Notes: generated from the sequence alone by a model not told the origin. A DNA stretch of 64,000 bases from an uncultured Eubacteriales bacterium (GCA_934561055.1 CAKTFN010000001.1:62001-126000), one strand, 5' to 3'. Counted from the stretch's first letter, positions 19,601-28,008 are shown. Numbers and translations: made by a program.

Positions 19601-20099
19601 TGCAGATGAAAAAACCGGAGTAACCGTTGAGTTTCCGCTCGGCACTTTCGGCGGCAACGTAATCCTCAGCACCGAAACCGTTACAGAAGGAAAAGTTTTT
19701 GAAATTGTCAACGCCGAAAAAGGCAACTTTAAAAAGACGGTTTATAATATCACAACGCTCGTCAACGGAACAACCGCTCAGCCGAACGGAACCGTATCGG
19801 TAAAAATTCCGCTTCCTGCTGATTACAGCGCCGAAAACAGCAACGTGTATTACGTTTCCGAAGACGGTAAGCTTGAACAGCTTGATTGCCGTGTTGAAAA
19901 CGGATTCATCGTTTTTGAAACCGATCATTTCAGCTACTATGCTGTTGTTGACGAAAGCGAAAACAGCGTTACACCGAAAAAATGCACCTGCGCTTGCCAC
20001 AAAAAGGGTATCGTAAAATTCTTCTTCAAAATCGGACTTTTCTTCCAAAGGATCTTTAAGAAGAACAAGGTTTGCAAGTGTGGAGCTTGGCATTATTGA
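16647..20099 (+). CDS. Secreted BspA-type leucine-rich repeat protein
   Basis: 1150-residue surface protein. A signal peptide (about residues 1-50) precedes a long array of LRR_5/BspA repeats (about 80-880) with the consensus LTSVTIPDSVTSIGDSAF and GC-TGL turns. Three longer units, each containing INWNAESV and a VVFG-NVKSIPA segment, interrupt the array near 290-510. Two cysteine ribbons follow (CTEDGLRTFTCSCG near 890, and a CKNCG repeat), then a beta-rich domain (about 985-1105). The tail (about 1112-1150) has CTCACHKKG, an amphipathic helix (VKFFFKIGLFFQRIFKK) and CKCG..HY. BspA LRRs mediate adhesion and protein binding. The gene has its own promoter and terminator. Codon and repeat style change after about position 18560, which suggests recombination between LRR genes. 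Confidence 0.93.
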   Translation: MKAKNGLKKTLACLLAVVLMLTGAPLAGLADLDLSGVADWFSTTAQAATTYYYAGDLTYTVEDGEAMITDCDDEISGELVIPSTLGGYPVTSIGYDAFEYCRYLTSVTIPDSVTSIDNSAFRGCTGLTSVTIPDSVTYIGNNAFYNTSWYNSQPDGVVYAGKVLYKYKGTMPENTSIVIREGTKSIAGSAFSGCTGLTSVTIPDSVTSIGYEAFKDFTGLTSITIPNSVTSIDARAFYNCTGLTSITIPDSVTSIGGSAFYGCTGLTSITIPYSVTSIGYSAFDNCTGLTKINWNAESVSDFVFSGGAWYYIFSNAGTSGDGIDVVFGYNVKSIPARVFYNVSSIKSVTIGNSVTSIGDYAFRDCTGLKKINWNAESVSDYSSSVFSNAGTAGDGIDVVFGNNVKSIPAYAFDDVSSIKSVIIGNSVTSIGGSAFSGCTSLTKINWNAESVRDFVDSWGGVYNVFSNAGTAEDGIEVVFGDSVKSIPAYVFYNVASIKSVIVGNSVTRIGEYAFKKCTGLASVTIGNSVTSIGDSAFSGCNGLTSITIPVSVTNIGSSAFENCTGLTSVTIPDSVESIGISAFDGTAWYNAQPFGDVYAGKVYYKYKGTMLENTSITIKDGTKGIAGGAFYCCYGLVDVTIPNGVTNIGDEAFSNCGELTDLTIPGSVKIIGDSAFANRIFASDNVGLKRVKLENGIEIIGNNAFAGCCRLSNINFPDSVTFIGDSAFSDCFQLANVHIPGSVKYIGKDAFDFLTLVILDEGIEIIGNNAFRGTEISQIVIPDSVKSVGNYAFSSCGSLTTVTIGSGIETILSGTFQNCPNITTIKIKKGLKVIEKDAFNGIKAIPDIFFEGSEEEWKAISIDQSNDMILRANMHYNADLSHEHSYTETVKEATCTEDGLRTFTCSCGRSYTEKIPATGHDFDYVVVEPTCISIGYETNTCKNCGLSYFVRSIPATGHHDYNGDGRCDACSRKMSEAEEPDKRVVADEKTGVTVEFPLGTFGGNVILSTETVTEGKVFEIVNAEKGNFKKTVYNITTLVNGTTAQPNGTVSVKIPLPADYSAENSNVYYVSEDGKLEQLDCRVENGFIVFETDHFSYYAVVDESENSVTPKKCTCACHKKGIVKFFFKIGLFFQRIFKKNKVCKCGAWHY
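17511..18200 (+). repeat. Three near-identical ~220-240-bp tandem units in the LRR gene
   Basis: The stretch encoding KINWNAESV recurs at about 17515, 17755 and 17975. Each copy is followed by a TTTTCAAATGCCGGAACA-like segment, GTTGTTTTTGG and AGCATACCGGCA. The copies are almost the same at the DNA level, unlike the diverged single LRRs around them, so they are recent duplications and a likely site of copy-number change. Confidence 0.85.
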
Positions 20100-20146
20100 T
20101 AAAAATGAAGAGCTGAGAGTTTTCTTTGCTTTGAAATTTTAAAAAC

Positions 20147-20189
20147 AAAAGCTGCAGTTTGTCCGAAAAACGAACAAACCGCAGCTTTT
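20147..20189. terminator. Bidirectional intrinsic terminator
   Basis: An 18-bp stem with two mismatches (AAAAGCTGC..., loop AAAAA, ...GCAGCTTTT) is flanked by A and T runs. It lies between the convergent LRR gene and the SASP gene and should serve both. Confidence 0.85.
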
Positions 20190-20201
20190 AATCGCATGAA
20201 G

Positions 20202-20402
20202 TTATTTCATGTTTCTTTCGTAAGCTTCGATCATCTTTTTAACCATCTGACCGCCGACAGAACCGGCTTCGCGAGAAGTGAGGTCGCCGTTATATCCCTG
20301 CTTGAGGTTAACGCCTACTTCCGACGCAGCTTCCATCTTAAATCTGTCGAGAGCGTCACGTGCTTCGGGAACCATGCCCTTTGAGCTACCGCTTTTTGCC
20401 AT
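20202..20402 (-). CDS. Alpha/beta-type small acid-soluble spore protein
   Basis: 66-residue DNA-binding protein that coats and protects spore DNA. It carries the two family signatures: ALDRFKMEAASEVGV near residues 16-30 and GYNGDLTSREAGSVGG near 38-53 (the GPR protease site region is KMEAASE). The ATG at 20402 lies 8 nt after AAGGAG; an in-frame GTG three codons upstream overlaps that site and is not the start. The protein marks the organism as a spore former. Expression in the forespore under SigG is expected for the family. The gene stands alone, convergent with the LRR gene. Confidence 0.96.
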   Translation of the reverse strand: MAKSGSSKGMVPEARDALDRFKMEAASEVGVNLKQGYNGDLTSREAGSVGGQMVKKMIEAYERNMK

Positions 20403-20465
20403 GTCTAACACTCCTTACTTATCAATTTCTTGCGTTTGCTTTATTATTTTGAGAGCTTTATCTTT

Positions 20466-20472
20466 TATTATG
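20466..20472 (-). promoter_or_regulatory. Possible SigG-like -10 element for the SASP gene
   Basis: The minus strand reads CATAATA, an exact match to the SigG -10 consensus CATWMTA, about 64 bp before the start codon. The matching -35 is not convincing at 17-18 bp upstream, so this is only a candidate. Confidence 0.3.
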
Positions 20473-20590
20473 ATTGGTAATTTGTGTATCGACTTTTATT
20501 ACAGATAATAGACTTTTGTAAAAATTTCCAATGTAATTTATACATTCTTCAATCTTGCTAAAAAAATTATCAAAAAATATCAATTTTTTG

Positions 20591-20620
20591 TTGAAATGAT
20601 GAACCGAAATGTGATATTAT
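20591..20620 (+). promoter_or_regulatory. Promoter of the GPH-GPH-glucosidase operon
   Basis: TTGAAA (20591-20596) and TATTAT (20615-20620), 18 bp apart, with an extended -10 TG at 20612-20613. It lies 51 bp before the first symporter gene. Confidence 0.7.
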
Positions 20621-20671
20621 TTATTAGTATGGTGAGTCACGGCTCTCCACAAAATTCTCTGGAGGGATTAC

Positions 20672-23245
20672 ATGGAACTTAAACAGAAGGTAAAGTCATT
20701 CATCAGCAATGTGCCGCTTTACTGGAATCACCCGATGCCGAAGCGATACATGACATTCAAAGAAATTGCCGCATATTCGGGCGGCGGAATCGGAGCGTAT
20801 TGCCTGATCACTCTCGGTACCGCTTGTATGCTTGCGACGACAAACACACTTCTCACAAGTACGCTTGGTGTCGGCCCTACGGATATGTACATAATGTATG
20901 TCATTTGTGTTATTGCAAATATTCCGCTTACCGGTATCAGAGCTAACATTATTGATAATACACGAAATAAGGCAGGTAAGTATCGGCCGTATATCGTATC
21001 TATGGCCATTCCGACGGCGCTGTTATGTATTGCGATGGTTTGGTTCCCGTATGATATGCTTGAAACCGTTTTTCCGAACGGAACGCTTTTTGGAAAAAGT
21101 ACCGCATATGTTGTGCGTTGTGCCATTATTCTTGTGTTCAACCTTCTTTTGTACTTTTTCTATTATTTCTTTTACGATGCGTATGAAAACCTTGTCCATG
21201 TCCTTTCTCCGGACTCTCAGGAAAGAGCGGATGTAACTTCGGTCAAGAGCGTTGTTTATTCTCTCGCTCCGACCCTTGTTAATCTTATAACTCCGATTAT
21301 CGCACAGAACGTTTTCCACACAACTCAGAACGATATTCGTGTTTATCGTTTGCTTTATCCGATTCTTTCCGTTTTCGGAGTTCTTTTGTGCATTATTGTT
21401 TATAAGTATACCGAAGAAAAAATTGTTCAGGCCCGTACCCATGTTATTCAGATTCGCTTTATTGATGCGCTTCGTGCGGTTATGCATAACAAGTATTTCT
21501 GGATTATTTCTCTTGCAACGTGGGTTGGCTTCCTTGAAATGGCATATACCAATATCATGTATTGGCTTTATAACTACGGCGGAAGCTGCGACGGTAACCA
21601 GTACGGACTCATTGTTACAATTTACGGCAACTCAGCTTTTTGGAGTATGCTCCTTGCACCGTTCCTTATCAGAAAATGGGGCAAAAAGAGGCTTCTTATA
21701 ATCACGAATATGTTCAATATCGGATTCATTTTGATGCTTCTTCCCGTAACGTCAAAGCTCGATAACACCACGATTTGGTTTGCTCTCGTTTTCCTTTATC
21801 TTAACCAATTTATGAGTTCTTTCGCAATCATCCTCAATCCGGCGATTCAGGCCGATATTCGTGACTATCAGCAGTACAAAACGGGCGAAAGAATCGACGG
21901 AATGTTCTCTGCCGTTGCAACAATCGGAACGGTTATCACTCTTCTCACTTCATCCGTTCTTCCGTTTGTTTACGAAAAAGAAGGACTCACCGAAGCGGTT
22001 GCTTCAAAAGTAACCTCAGACCCGGATGTTCTCAATCGTGTCCTCGCCGGCGGAAAAACTGTCAGTACAATTCTTCAGGAACAGCTTGCCGCAGGTCAGA
22101 ACAACTATCTTAACGCAAACTCGGCTCTTTATGACCCGAATATTCTCATGAATCTTATTCATGTTCTTGTTATTTTCTCCGCTGTCGGTGCTCTTATGAA
22201 TGTTGTTCCGTATTTTTGGTACGATTTCACCGAGAATCAGCAAAAATCGGTTGTTCGTGTTCTTAAAATCCGTGCAATGTTTGAAGATTTCACAAACGGT
22301 TCAATCAAGGACGCAGACCTTGTTGAGTCGATTGACATTATAAGAAAAGCAAGAGAACTCAGCACTGTTGAGCCTGCTGTTGTTTCAAAGAAGGATTATA
22401 AAGAAATTAAAGACAAGGCAGAGCGTAAAGAGGCAAAAAAGAAATATAAAGAAGCCCTTGAATACAATGATGAAATTGAAATCTCAAAATTCATTTGTGA
22501 CGAAATTGACAAGTTTTCAACTGACACATATTCAAAAATGGCTTTGATCTGCGAGCATATTGTTGCACAGGGCGAGACCGCCGTTGAACACTATGATCTC
22601 AATGAAATTAAAGCAAAACTCGGCAAAGCAAAATCTCTTCCGAAGGGAACAAAGGAAGAAAAGGAATTCAGAGAGTTTATGGTCGATATGGCGAGAAATG
22701 AAAAGAGTGCATATTCGTCATATAAAAAATTCTTCAAAGGAAAGCTTGATCTTGTCGCTCCTGATTTTTCAACTCTTGAAGCTTACTTTGATGCCGAAGA
22801 CGCTTGCGATGCAAAACTGAAAGAGCTCTATTTGCGTAAGTCAGAGGCAAAGAAAAACAAAGAAAGAGACATTATTCCTGAAATCAATGCTGAAATTAAG
22901 GAAGAAAAAATCAAACGTAAGCAAGTTTCCGAGCTTTCAAAGAAAGAAATGGATAAGCACGCTTACTACAACCGTGCCGTAAAGCCGTATCTTGAAGCTA
23001 AGAAACTTATTGCTCAGCGCGAAAATTACGGAAGATTTGATGAAATTCTCGAAGGCTATGAAGAAGCAAAAATCAGAGCCGAAGAAGAGGAAAAGAGAGT
23101 TCGTGAAGAAAATCTTCGCCATGAAGCCGAGAAAAAAGAATATGCGGAAAAGCTTGCCGCAGAAAAGCTTCAGAAAAAGCAGGAGAAAAAAGCTCTCAAA
23201 AAAGAAAACAAGGAAAGCAAAAAAGACACGATTTCAAAAAGATAA
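20672..23245 (+). CDS. GPH-family sugar symporter with a long charged C-terminal extension
   Basis: 857 residues, nearly twice the usual 450-500 of the family. Residues 1-530 form the MFS/GPH membrane domain with about 12 helices; the signature loop is NIIDNTRNKAGKYRPYI and a second conserved stretch is DYQQYKTGERIDGMF near 410. Residues about 535-857 are hydrophilic and rich in Lys and Glu, with long coiled-coil-like helices, ending in a Lys-rich tail. GPH proteins import glycosides with a cation. Some have a C-terminal EIIA domain, but this extension shows no EIIA histidine motif and is not recognised. The gene starts at an ATG with GGAGGG and is followed 28 bp later by a second GPH gene and then an alpha-glucosidase, so uptake of alpha-glucosides is likely. 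Confidence 0.88.
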   Translation: MELKQKVKSFISNVPLYWNHPMPKRYMTFKEIAAYSGGGIGAYCLITLGTACMLATTNTLLTSTLGVGPTDMYIMYVICVIANIPLTGIRANIIDNTRNKAGKYRPYIVSMAIPTALLCIAMVWFPYDMLETVFPNGTLFGKSTAYVVRCAIILVFNLLLYFFYYFFYDAYENLVHVLSPDSQERADVTSVKSVVYSLAPTLVNLITPIIAQNVFHTTQNDIRVYRLLYPILSVFGVLLCIIVYKYTEEKIVQARTHVIQIRFIDALRAVMHNKYFWIISLATWVGFLEMAYTNIMYWLYNYGGSCDGNQYGLIVTIYGNSAFWSMLLAPFLIRKWGKKRLLIITNMFNIGFILMLLPVTSKLDNTTIWFALVFLYLNQFMSSFAIILNPAIQADIRDYQQYKTGERIDGMFSAVATIGTVITLLTSSVLPFVYEKEGLTEAVASKVTSDPDVLNRVLAGGKTVSTILQEQLAAGQNNYLNANSALYDPNILMNLIHVLVIFSAVGALMNVVPYFWYDFTENQQKSVVRVLKIRAMFEDFTNGSIKDADLVESIDIIRKARELSTVEPAVVSKKDYKEIKDKAERKEAKKKYKEALEYNDEIEISKFICDEIDKFSTDTYSKMALICEHIVAQGETAVEHYDLNEIKAKLGKAKSLPKGTKEEKEFREFMVDMARNEKSAYSSYKKFFKGKLDLVAPDFSTLEAYFDAEDACDAKLKELYLRKSEAKKNKERDIIPEINAEIKEEKIKRKQVSELSKKEMDKHAYYNRAVKPYLEAKKLIAQRENYGRFDEILEGYEEAKIRAEEEEKRVREENLRHEAEKKEYAEKLAAEKLQKKQEKKALKKENKESKKDTISKR

Positions 23246-23273
23246 TGACCGCTGTTTGGAGGATTTTTATTAA

Positions 23274-24773
23274 ATGAACAACAATAATTTTTTACACAAA
23301 CTGTTCGGAACAACGCCCGGAAAGGGTGTTCAGCCGAAGGAAGCAATCGCATACAGTGTTGCCGGCTTCGGACAAAATTTTATTTGCACAATTATAGGTT
23401 CGTATCTGACGATTTTCATGACCGACGCACTTCTTTTCGGCGCGGTTGAAAAAGGCACACTTTGGAAATCGGTTGACGGTGCAATGGCTGTTGCGTTTCT
23501 TATGCTTTTCACCAGAATCTATGATGCGCTTAATGACCCGATTATGGGAAGTATTGTTGACAGAACAAGAACAAAGTGGGGAAAATGCCGCCCGTTCCTT
23601 AAATGGATGGCTATTCCTATTGCAATTTCGACAATAATTTGCTTCTGCCCGTTCTTCAAATCCGAATCAAAAACAACATTCGTTATCATTTCGATTGTGT
23701 ATGTAATTTGGTCGATGGTTTACACTGTTGCCGACGTTCCTTACTGGGGGCTTTCAACCTGTCTTACCAATGACACCGAAGTAAGAGGAAAAATCCTTAC
23801 TGTGGCTCGTCTGGTTTGTACTTTGGGTGCCGGCATTGTTACTGTTTTTGTTCCGATTATTACCAATGCGGTGACTGCAAAGTACAGAAACGAAAACGGC
23901 GAAGTTATTCATCAGTATATCCAGCAAAATGCCGACACACTCAAATGGACATACTTCATCTGTGCTTTGGTTTTGGTTATTATCGCCATCCCGATGTTCT
24001 TCTATGGATTTAAGAATACAAAAGAGCGTTTTACATCAACCGAAGAACCGCCTTCATTTGCGCACAATATCAAACTTTTGTTTAAAAACAAGCAGCTTTT
24101 GCTCATCGTCCTTTCCGGCATTTTGGGAGGAGCAAGAATGGTGTATTCATATACCGGCGGACTTTATTTCGCAAAATATGTACTAAAAAACGAAGGACTT
24201 TTCAGTGTCATTACCATGCTCGTTGTTCCGGGCGGACTTGTTGCTTCGGTTCTTGTTCCGTGGATGAGTAAAAAGTTCACTAAAAAGTGGTCATACATTT
24301 ATGTTCATATTCTCGGTGCCGTTGTTATGTTTGCAATGTATTTTATCGGTTATGACGCACCGTGGAAACTTGTTTTCTGTGCAATCGGTCTTGTCCTTCT
24401 CGGCATACCGCAGGGCGTTAATAACATTATTACATATGCTATGATCGGTGATACGGTTGACTATCTTGAATGGAAAACCGGTGAAAGAGCAGAAGGAATC
24501 TGCTTTGCAATGCAAACTCTTATTAATAAAATCGGCATGGCTGTCGGCGCTTTCATCGGTGTGTTCTCATACAGCTGGGCCGGAATCAATCCGAAGGCTT
24601 CTCCGGCAATTACTCCCGAAGGCGAGCAACTCCTTTGGAACATTCTTATTCTTGCCGGCGCAATCAGCATGGTCGGAACCATTATTCCGATGTTGTTCTA
24701 TAAAATTACTGAAAAAAAACAAAGAGAAATGGTTGCGGAAGTTGAAGAGAGAAAAGCCGCAAAAACAAAATAA
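23274..24773 (+). CDS. GPH-family sugar:cation symporter
   Basis: 499-residue transporter with about 12 hydrophobic helices. It has the full family signature ALNDPIMGSIVDRTRTKWGK followed by CRPFL near residue 83, and DTVDYLEWKTGERAEGI near 395, which match MelB/GPH proteins closely. It should import an oligosaccharide or glycoside with Na+ or H+. The ATG at 23274 follows GGAGG. It lies between the long GPH gene and the GH13 glucosidase on the same strand, with short gaps, so all three probably form an operon. The length is normal, unlike its upstream paralogue. Confidence 0.93.
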   Translation: MNNNNFLHKLFGTTPGKGVQPKEAIAYSVAGFGQNFICTIIGSYLTIFMTDALLFGAVEKGTLWKSVDGAMAVAFLMLFTRIYDALNDPIMGSIVDRTRTKWGKCRPFLKWMAIPIAISTIICFCPFFKSESKTTFVIISIVYVIWSMVYTVADVPYWGLSTCLTNDTEVRGKILTVARLVCTLGAGIVTVFVPIITNAVTAKYRNENGEVIHQYIQQNADTLKWTYFICALVLVIIAIPMFFYGFKNTKERFTSTEEPPSFAHNIKLLFKNKQLLLIVLSGILGGARMVYSYTGGLYFAKYVLKNEGLFSVITMLVVPGGLVASVLVPWMSKKFTKKWSYIYVHILGAVVMFAMYFIGYDAPWKLVFCAIGLVLLGIPQGVNNIITYAMIGDTVDYLEWKTGERAEGICFAMQTLINKIGMAVGAFIGVFSYSWAGINPKASPAITPEGEQLLWNILILAGAISMVGTIIPMLFYKITEKKQREMVAEVEERKAAKTK

Positions 24774-24792
24774 TTCATAAACTGATAACTGA

Positions 24793-24820
24793 TGGTTAAT
24801 CCCTTTTTTCGGATTAACCA
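24793..24820 (+). other. Perfect 10-bp inverted repeat before the alpha-glucosidase gene
   Basis: TGGTTAATCC and GGATTAACCA are separated by 8 bases (CTTTTTTC). No T run follows directly, so it is a poor terminator. It may be an operator or an mRNA-stability hairpin between the symporter and glucosidase genes. Confidence 0.5.
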
Positions 24821-24858
24821 TTGGTTATATTATATTTAATTTATGAGGAGAATACGAA

Positions 24859-26535
24859 ATGGCAAAATCACAATGGTATAAAGAAATGTCTGTTTATCAG
24901 ATTTGGCCGCGTTCGTTTTGCGATTCGGACGGAGACGGAATAGGCGACCTCAAAGGAATTCTTTCAAAGCTTGATTACATCAAAAGCATCGGAGTTGACG
25001 CAATTTGGTTTTCACCGCTTTATCCTTCGCCGCAAAAGGACTATGGATATGATATTGCCGATTATAAAGACATTGATCCCGCTTTTGGAACTCTTGACGA
25101 TTTCAAAACGGTTCTTGATGAGGCTCATAAACGCGGTCTTAAAGTAATTATGGATCTTGTCGTCAATCATACTTCGGATCAAAACAAGTGGTTCCTTGAA
25201 AGCAAAAAGAGCCGGGATAATAAGTACAGCGACTACTATATTTGGCGTGACGGCAAGAGAAACGGAAAAAAACCGCCGAACAACTGGCTTTCAACTTTCC
25301 AGGGAAAAGCATGGGAATACTGCAAGGAAAGAGGACAATATTATCTTCATGTTTTTGCAAAAGAACAGCCTGACCTCAACATGGATAATCCCGCCGTTCG
25401 AGAAGAAGTTAAAGACATTATGCGCTTTTGGCTTGATATGGGTGTTGACGGATTCAGAGAAGACGTTATTACGTTCATTTCAAAGAAAGAGGGACTTCCT
25501 AACGGATTTCCGCTTCCGGTTGCGACCGGTATTGAGCATTACATGAATGGTCCTCACCTTAAAGAGTATCTTTCCGAATTTAGAAAAGTTACCGATGAGT
25601 ATGACTGCTTCACAGTCGGTGAAGCTCCGATGATGACTCCTAATCGTGCTTTGAAGTTCATCAAAGAAGGTGACGGACAGCTTCTTGACATGATGTTTCA
25701 TTTTCAGCATATGGGAGCCGATAACATCGTAACCAATTGGCTTCTTACACCGTTCAGACCCGGCCATCTTAAAAAGGTTTTTGCAACTTGGCAAAATAAA
25801 ATGGCGAAAAACGGCGGTTGGAATGCTCTGTATCTTGAAAACCACGACCAGCCGAGAGTTGTCGGAAGATACGGTAGCGAAAAATATCGTGTTGAAAGCG
25901 CAAAAATGCTTGCTTCAATGTGTTTTCTTCAAAGCGGAACACCGTTTATCTATATGGGTCAGGAAATCGGCATGACCAACGCCAAAGAGATTGACAGACT
26001 TGATATTTATAAGGACGTTTCAACAATCAACAATTTTGGAATGTTTAAGGCCCTCGGCTTTTCCGAAAAACGATTTCTTAAGGTATGTCACCGTGCTGCA
26101 AGAGACAATGCAAGAACCTCAATGCAGTGGGATGACAGCCCGAACGCAGGCTTTACAACCGGAACACCTTGGTTTTATACCAACCCGAATTATAAAGAAA
26201 TCAACGTCAAGGCTGCGGAAGCCGATGAAAATTCAATCCTCAATTTTTATCGAAAGCTTCTCAAATTCCGCAAAGAAAACGATATTGTCAAATACGGTTC
26301 ATTTAAAATGCTCAGAACCTGTTCAAAGATTTTTGCTTATGTAAGGGAGTATCATAACGATAAGATGCTTGTTATCAACTCATTTTCTGATGGTGAAATT
26401 GCTTTCAGAGCACCTGAAGATTTTGACCTTAATAAGGCTGAACTCGTTCTCTCAAACTATGACAGATGTCCGATTGTTCACAACGGTTTTATGACAAGGC
26501 CTTATGAAACAAGAACCTACCTTCTTAAAAAATAA
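24859..26535 (+). CDS. GH13 alpha-glucosidase (oligo-1,6-glucosidase type)
   Basis: 558-residue cytoplasmic enzyme without a signal peptide, hydrolysing terminal alpha-linked glucose from imported oligosaccharides. The TIM barrel shows an N-terminal Ca2+ loop (DSDGDGIGD, 22-30), DLVVNHTSD near 99-107, the nucleophile Asp202 in DGFREDVI, the acid/base Glu255 in FTVGEAPM and Asp330 in ENHDQPR. A C-terminal beta domain ends the protein. Motifs and length fit the GH13_31 group (oligo-1,6-glucosidase, trehalose-6-phosphate hydrolase, alpha-glucosidase); the exact linkage preference cannot be read. The ATG at 24859 follows GAGGAG. It lies downstream of two GPH symporters, so transported alpha-glucosides are its likely substrates. 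Confidence 0.93.
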   Translation: MAKSQWYKEMSVYQIWPRSFCDSDGDGIGDLKGILSKLDYIKSIGVDAIWFSPLYPSPQKDYGYDIADYKDIDPAFGTLDDFKTVLDEAHKRGLKVIMDLVVNHTSDQNKWFLESKKSRDNKYSDYYIWRDGKRNGKKPPNNWLSTFQGKAWEYCKERGQYYLHVFAKEQPDLNMDNPAVREEVKDIMRFWLDMGVDGFREDVITFISKKEGLPNGFPLPVATGIEHYMNGPHLKEYLSEFRKVTDEYDCFTVGEAPMMTPNRALKFIKEGDGQLLDMMFHFQHMGADNIVTNWLLTPFRPGHLKKVFATWQNKMAKNGGWNALYLENHDQPRVVGRYGSEKYRVESAKMLASMCFLQSGTPFIYMGQEIGMTNAKEIDRLDIYKDVSTINNFGMFKALGFSEKRFLKVCHRAARDNARTSMQWDDSPNAGFTTGTPWFYTNPNYKEINVKAAEADENSILNFYRKLLKFRKENDIVKYGSFKMLRTCSKIFAYVREYHNDKMLVINSFSDGEIAFRAPEDFDLNKAELVLSNYDRCPIVHNGFMTRPYETRTYLLKK

Positions 26536-26539
26536 TTTT

Positions 26540-26580
26540 AAGAGCGGTTGCATCCGAAAAGGTGTGACCGCTCTTTCTTT
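26540..26580. terminator. Intrinsic terminator between convergent genes
   Basis: AAGAGCGGT (26540-26548) pairs with ACCGCTCTT (26567-26575), followed by TCTTTATTTT. It ends the glucosidase operon and abuts the stop of plsY. Confidence 0.88.
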
Positions 26581-27154
26581 ATTTTGTTGCAACAATAGGA
26601 CGCTTCCCTTTGATGTGGAGAAGAGTAATCGTAAGACTTTGAATGAAAGCCGAAAGAACAACCAATTTTCCATAACCAAAATCAACAGCACAGACAAAAA
26701 GCATTATTGCAAAAGTGTATGAACTGTAGGTGGCCGATTTCATCAAAATGCCAAATATTCCGGCAACAATTACCGCCGTCAGGAAGATTCTTATATCAAG
26801 CGTCAAAGCAAAAGCAACGGCGACGGCAACACCTTTTCCGCCCTTGAATCCGAGCCAAAACGGAAAGCAATGGCCCAAAAAGACGCCGAGCGAACAGATT
26901 GAGATAATTTCTCCGACATCAATTTCTCCAAAGAGAAGGGTACAAATTATTGCCGGAATGATTGTTTTGAGCATATCGCAAAACAGAACAAGAACTCCGA
27001 TTGTTTCACCGATGTTTAAAAACGTATTCATCATTCCGGCGTTTCCCGAGCCGATTTCGCGAATGTCTCTTTTTTTAAAAAGCTTTACAAAGATATATGA
27101 GCTTTGAAAGTTTCCAAAAACGTAACCGAACAAAAAGCTTGCAATAAGTTTCAT
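26579..27154 (-). CDS. plsY: Glycerol-3-phosphate acyltransferase PlsY family
   Basis: 191-residue membrane enzyme with five to six hydrophobic helices. PlsY transfers an acyl group from acyl-phosphate to glycerol-3-phosphate, the first step of phospholipid synthesis. Motif 1 is present as IGSGNAGMMN (residues 34-43), where the usual family sequence is GSGNPGATN. The glycine-rich motif GHCFPFWLGFKGGKGVA is intact near residues 94-110. The altered motif 1 (Pro to Ala, AT to MM) hints at a paralogue, and a second standard copy may exist elsewhere in the genome. The ATG at 27154 is preceded by CGGTGA. It is convergent with the glucosidase gene and divergent from the YetF-like gene. Confidence 0.88.
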   Translation of the reverse strand: MKLIASFLFGYVFGNFQSSYIFVKLFKKRDIREIGSGNAGMMNTFLNIGETIGVLVLFCDMLKTIIPAIICTLLFGEIDVGEIISICSLGVFLGHCFPFWLGFKGGKGVAVAVAFALTLDIRIFLTAVIVAGIFGILMKSATYSSYTFAIMLFVCAVDFGYGKLVVLSAFIQSLTITLLHIKGKRPIVATK

Positions 27155-27250
27155 AAAATCACCGAGTATATTTTACCTTTTTTCTACGGAAATATTCAGT
27201 GTATATACGGAACGATTTGAAGAACAATAACATAAAAAGGAGTGCGTTTT

Positions 27251-27958
27251 ATGTCATACCTTCAGGTGATTTTAACGGCCGTTCTCTCGGTTGTTGTTTT
27301 GTTTGCGATAACACGTCTGATCGGATATCGTCAGCTTTCCGAGCTTAGTCTTTTTGATTATATTAACGGAATAACAATCGGTTCAATTGCAGCCGAGCTT
27401 GCAACCTGCGAAAAGGGAGAGGTTCCGGAAATTCTTATTGCGATGATAATATACGGAATCTTTTCGATTCTTGTTGCTGTACTCACCGACAAGTCGATTG
27501 CAATGCGTCGATTCATTGTCGGAAACCCGACCTTGCTTATGAAAAACGGACGTCTTTATTATGAAGGCTTCAAAAAATCTCATCTCGATGTCAACGAATT
27601 TCTGATGAAGTGCAGGAATAACGGATATTTTGATATTACACAAATAGATACGGCAATTCTGGAGCCAAACGGAAGAGTCAGTTTTCTTCCGGTGTCAGAA
27701 AACCGTCCGGTGACTCCGAAGGATTTGAAAATCAACGTGACACAAGATATGCTGGTTGCAAATGTTGTCATTGACGGAAAGATTATTGAAAAAAGTCTTG
27801 ACTCAATCGGAAAAGACCGAACGTGGCTTCTCAATCAGCTTAAAAATCAAAAACAGACCGATATGAGCAAAATTCTTCTTGCCTCATGTGACAGCAAAGG
27901 AACTTTGACCGTATATCTTAAAAGTGAGAAAAAAAGCGACAGTTGCCTCGGTATTTAA
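27251..27958 (+). CDS. YetF/YdfS-like DUF421 membrane protein
   Basis: 235-residue protein with three N-terminal transmembrane helices and a cytosolic C-terminal domain. It has the family's conserved ITRLIGYRQLSELSLFDYI and GNPTLLMKNG stretches. The DUF421 (YetF, YdfS, YrbG) family is linked to the spore or cell membrane in Bacillus, but no biochemical role is firmly established. The ATG at 27251 lies 8 nt after AAGGAG; an in-frame GTG three codons earlier overlaps that site. It is a single gene with its own terminator. Confidence 0.88.
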   Translation: MSYLQVILTAVLSVVVLFAITRLIGYRQLSELSLFDYINGITIGSIAAELATCEKGEVPEILIAMIIYGIFSILVAVLTDKSIAMRRFIVGNPTLLMKNGRLYYEGFKKSHLDVNEFLMKCRNNGYFDITQIDTAILEPNGRVSFLPVSENRPVTPKDLKINVTQDMLVANVVIDGKIIEKSLDSIGKDRTWLLNQLKNQKQTDMSKILLASCDSKGTLTVYLKSEKKSDSCLGI

Positions 27959-27976
27959 AAACAAAAAATAATTTTC

Positions 27977-28008
27977 AGTGACAGCTTTTAAGGTGTCACT
28001 TTTTATTT
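27977..28008 (+). terminator. Intrinsic terminator
   Basis: AGTGACA (27977-27983) pairs with TGTCACT (27994-28000), followed by TTTTTATTTT. It ends the YetF-like gene. Confidence 0.88.

Noticed and set aside
27242..27251. GTG start three codons upstream for the YetF-like protein
   Set aside because: The GTG overlaps the AAGGAG ribosome binding site that serves the ATG at 27251.
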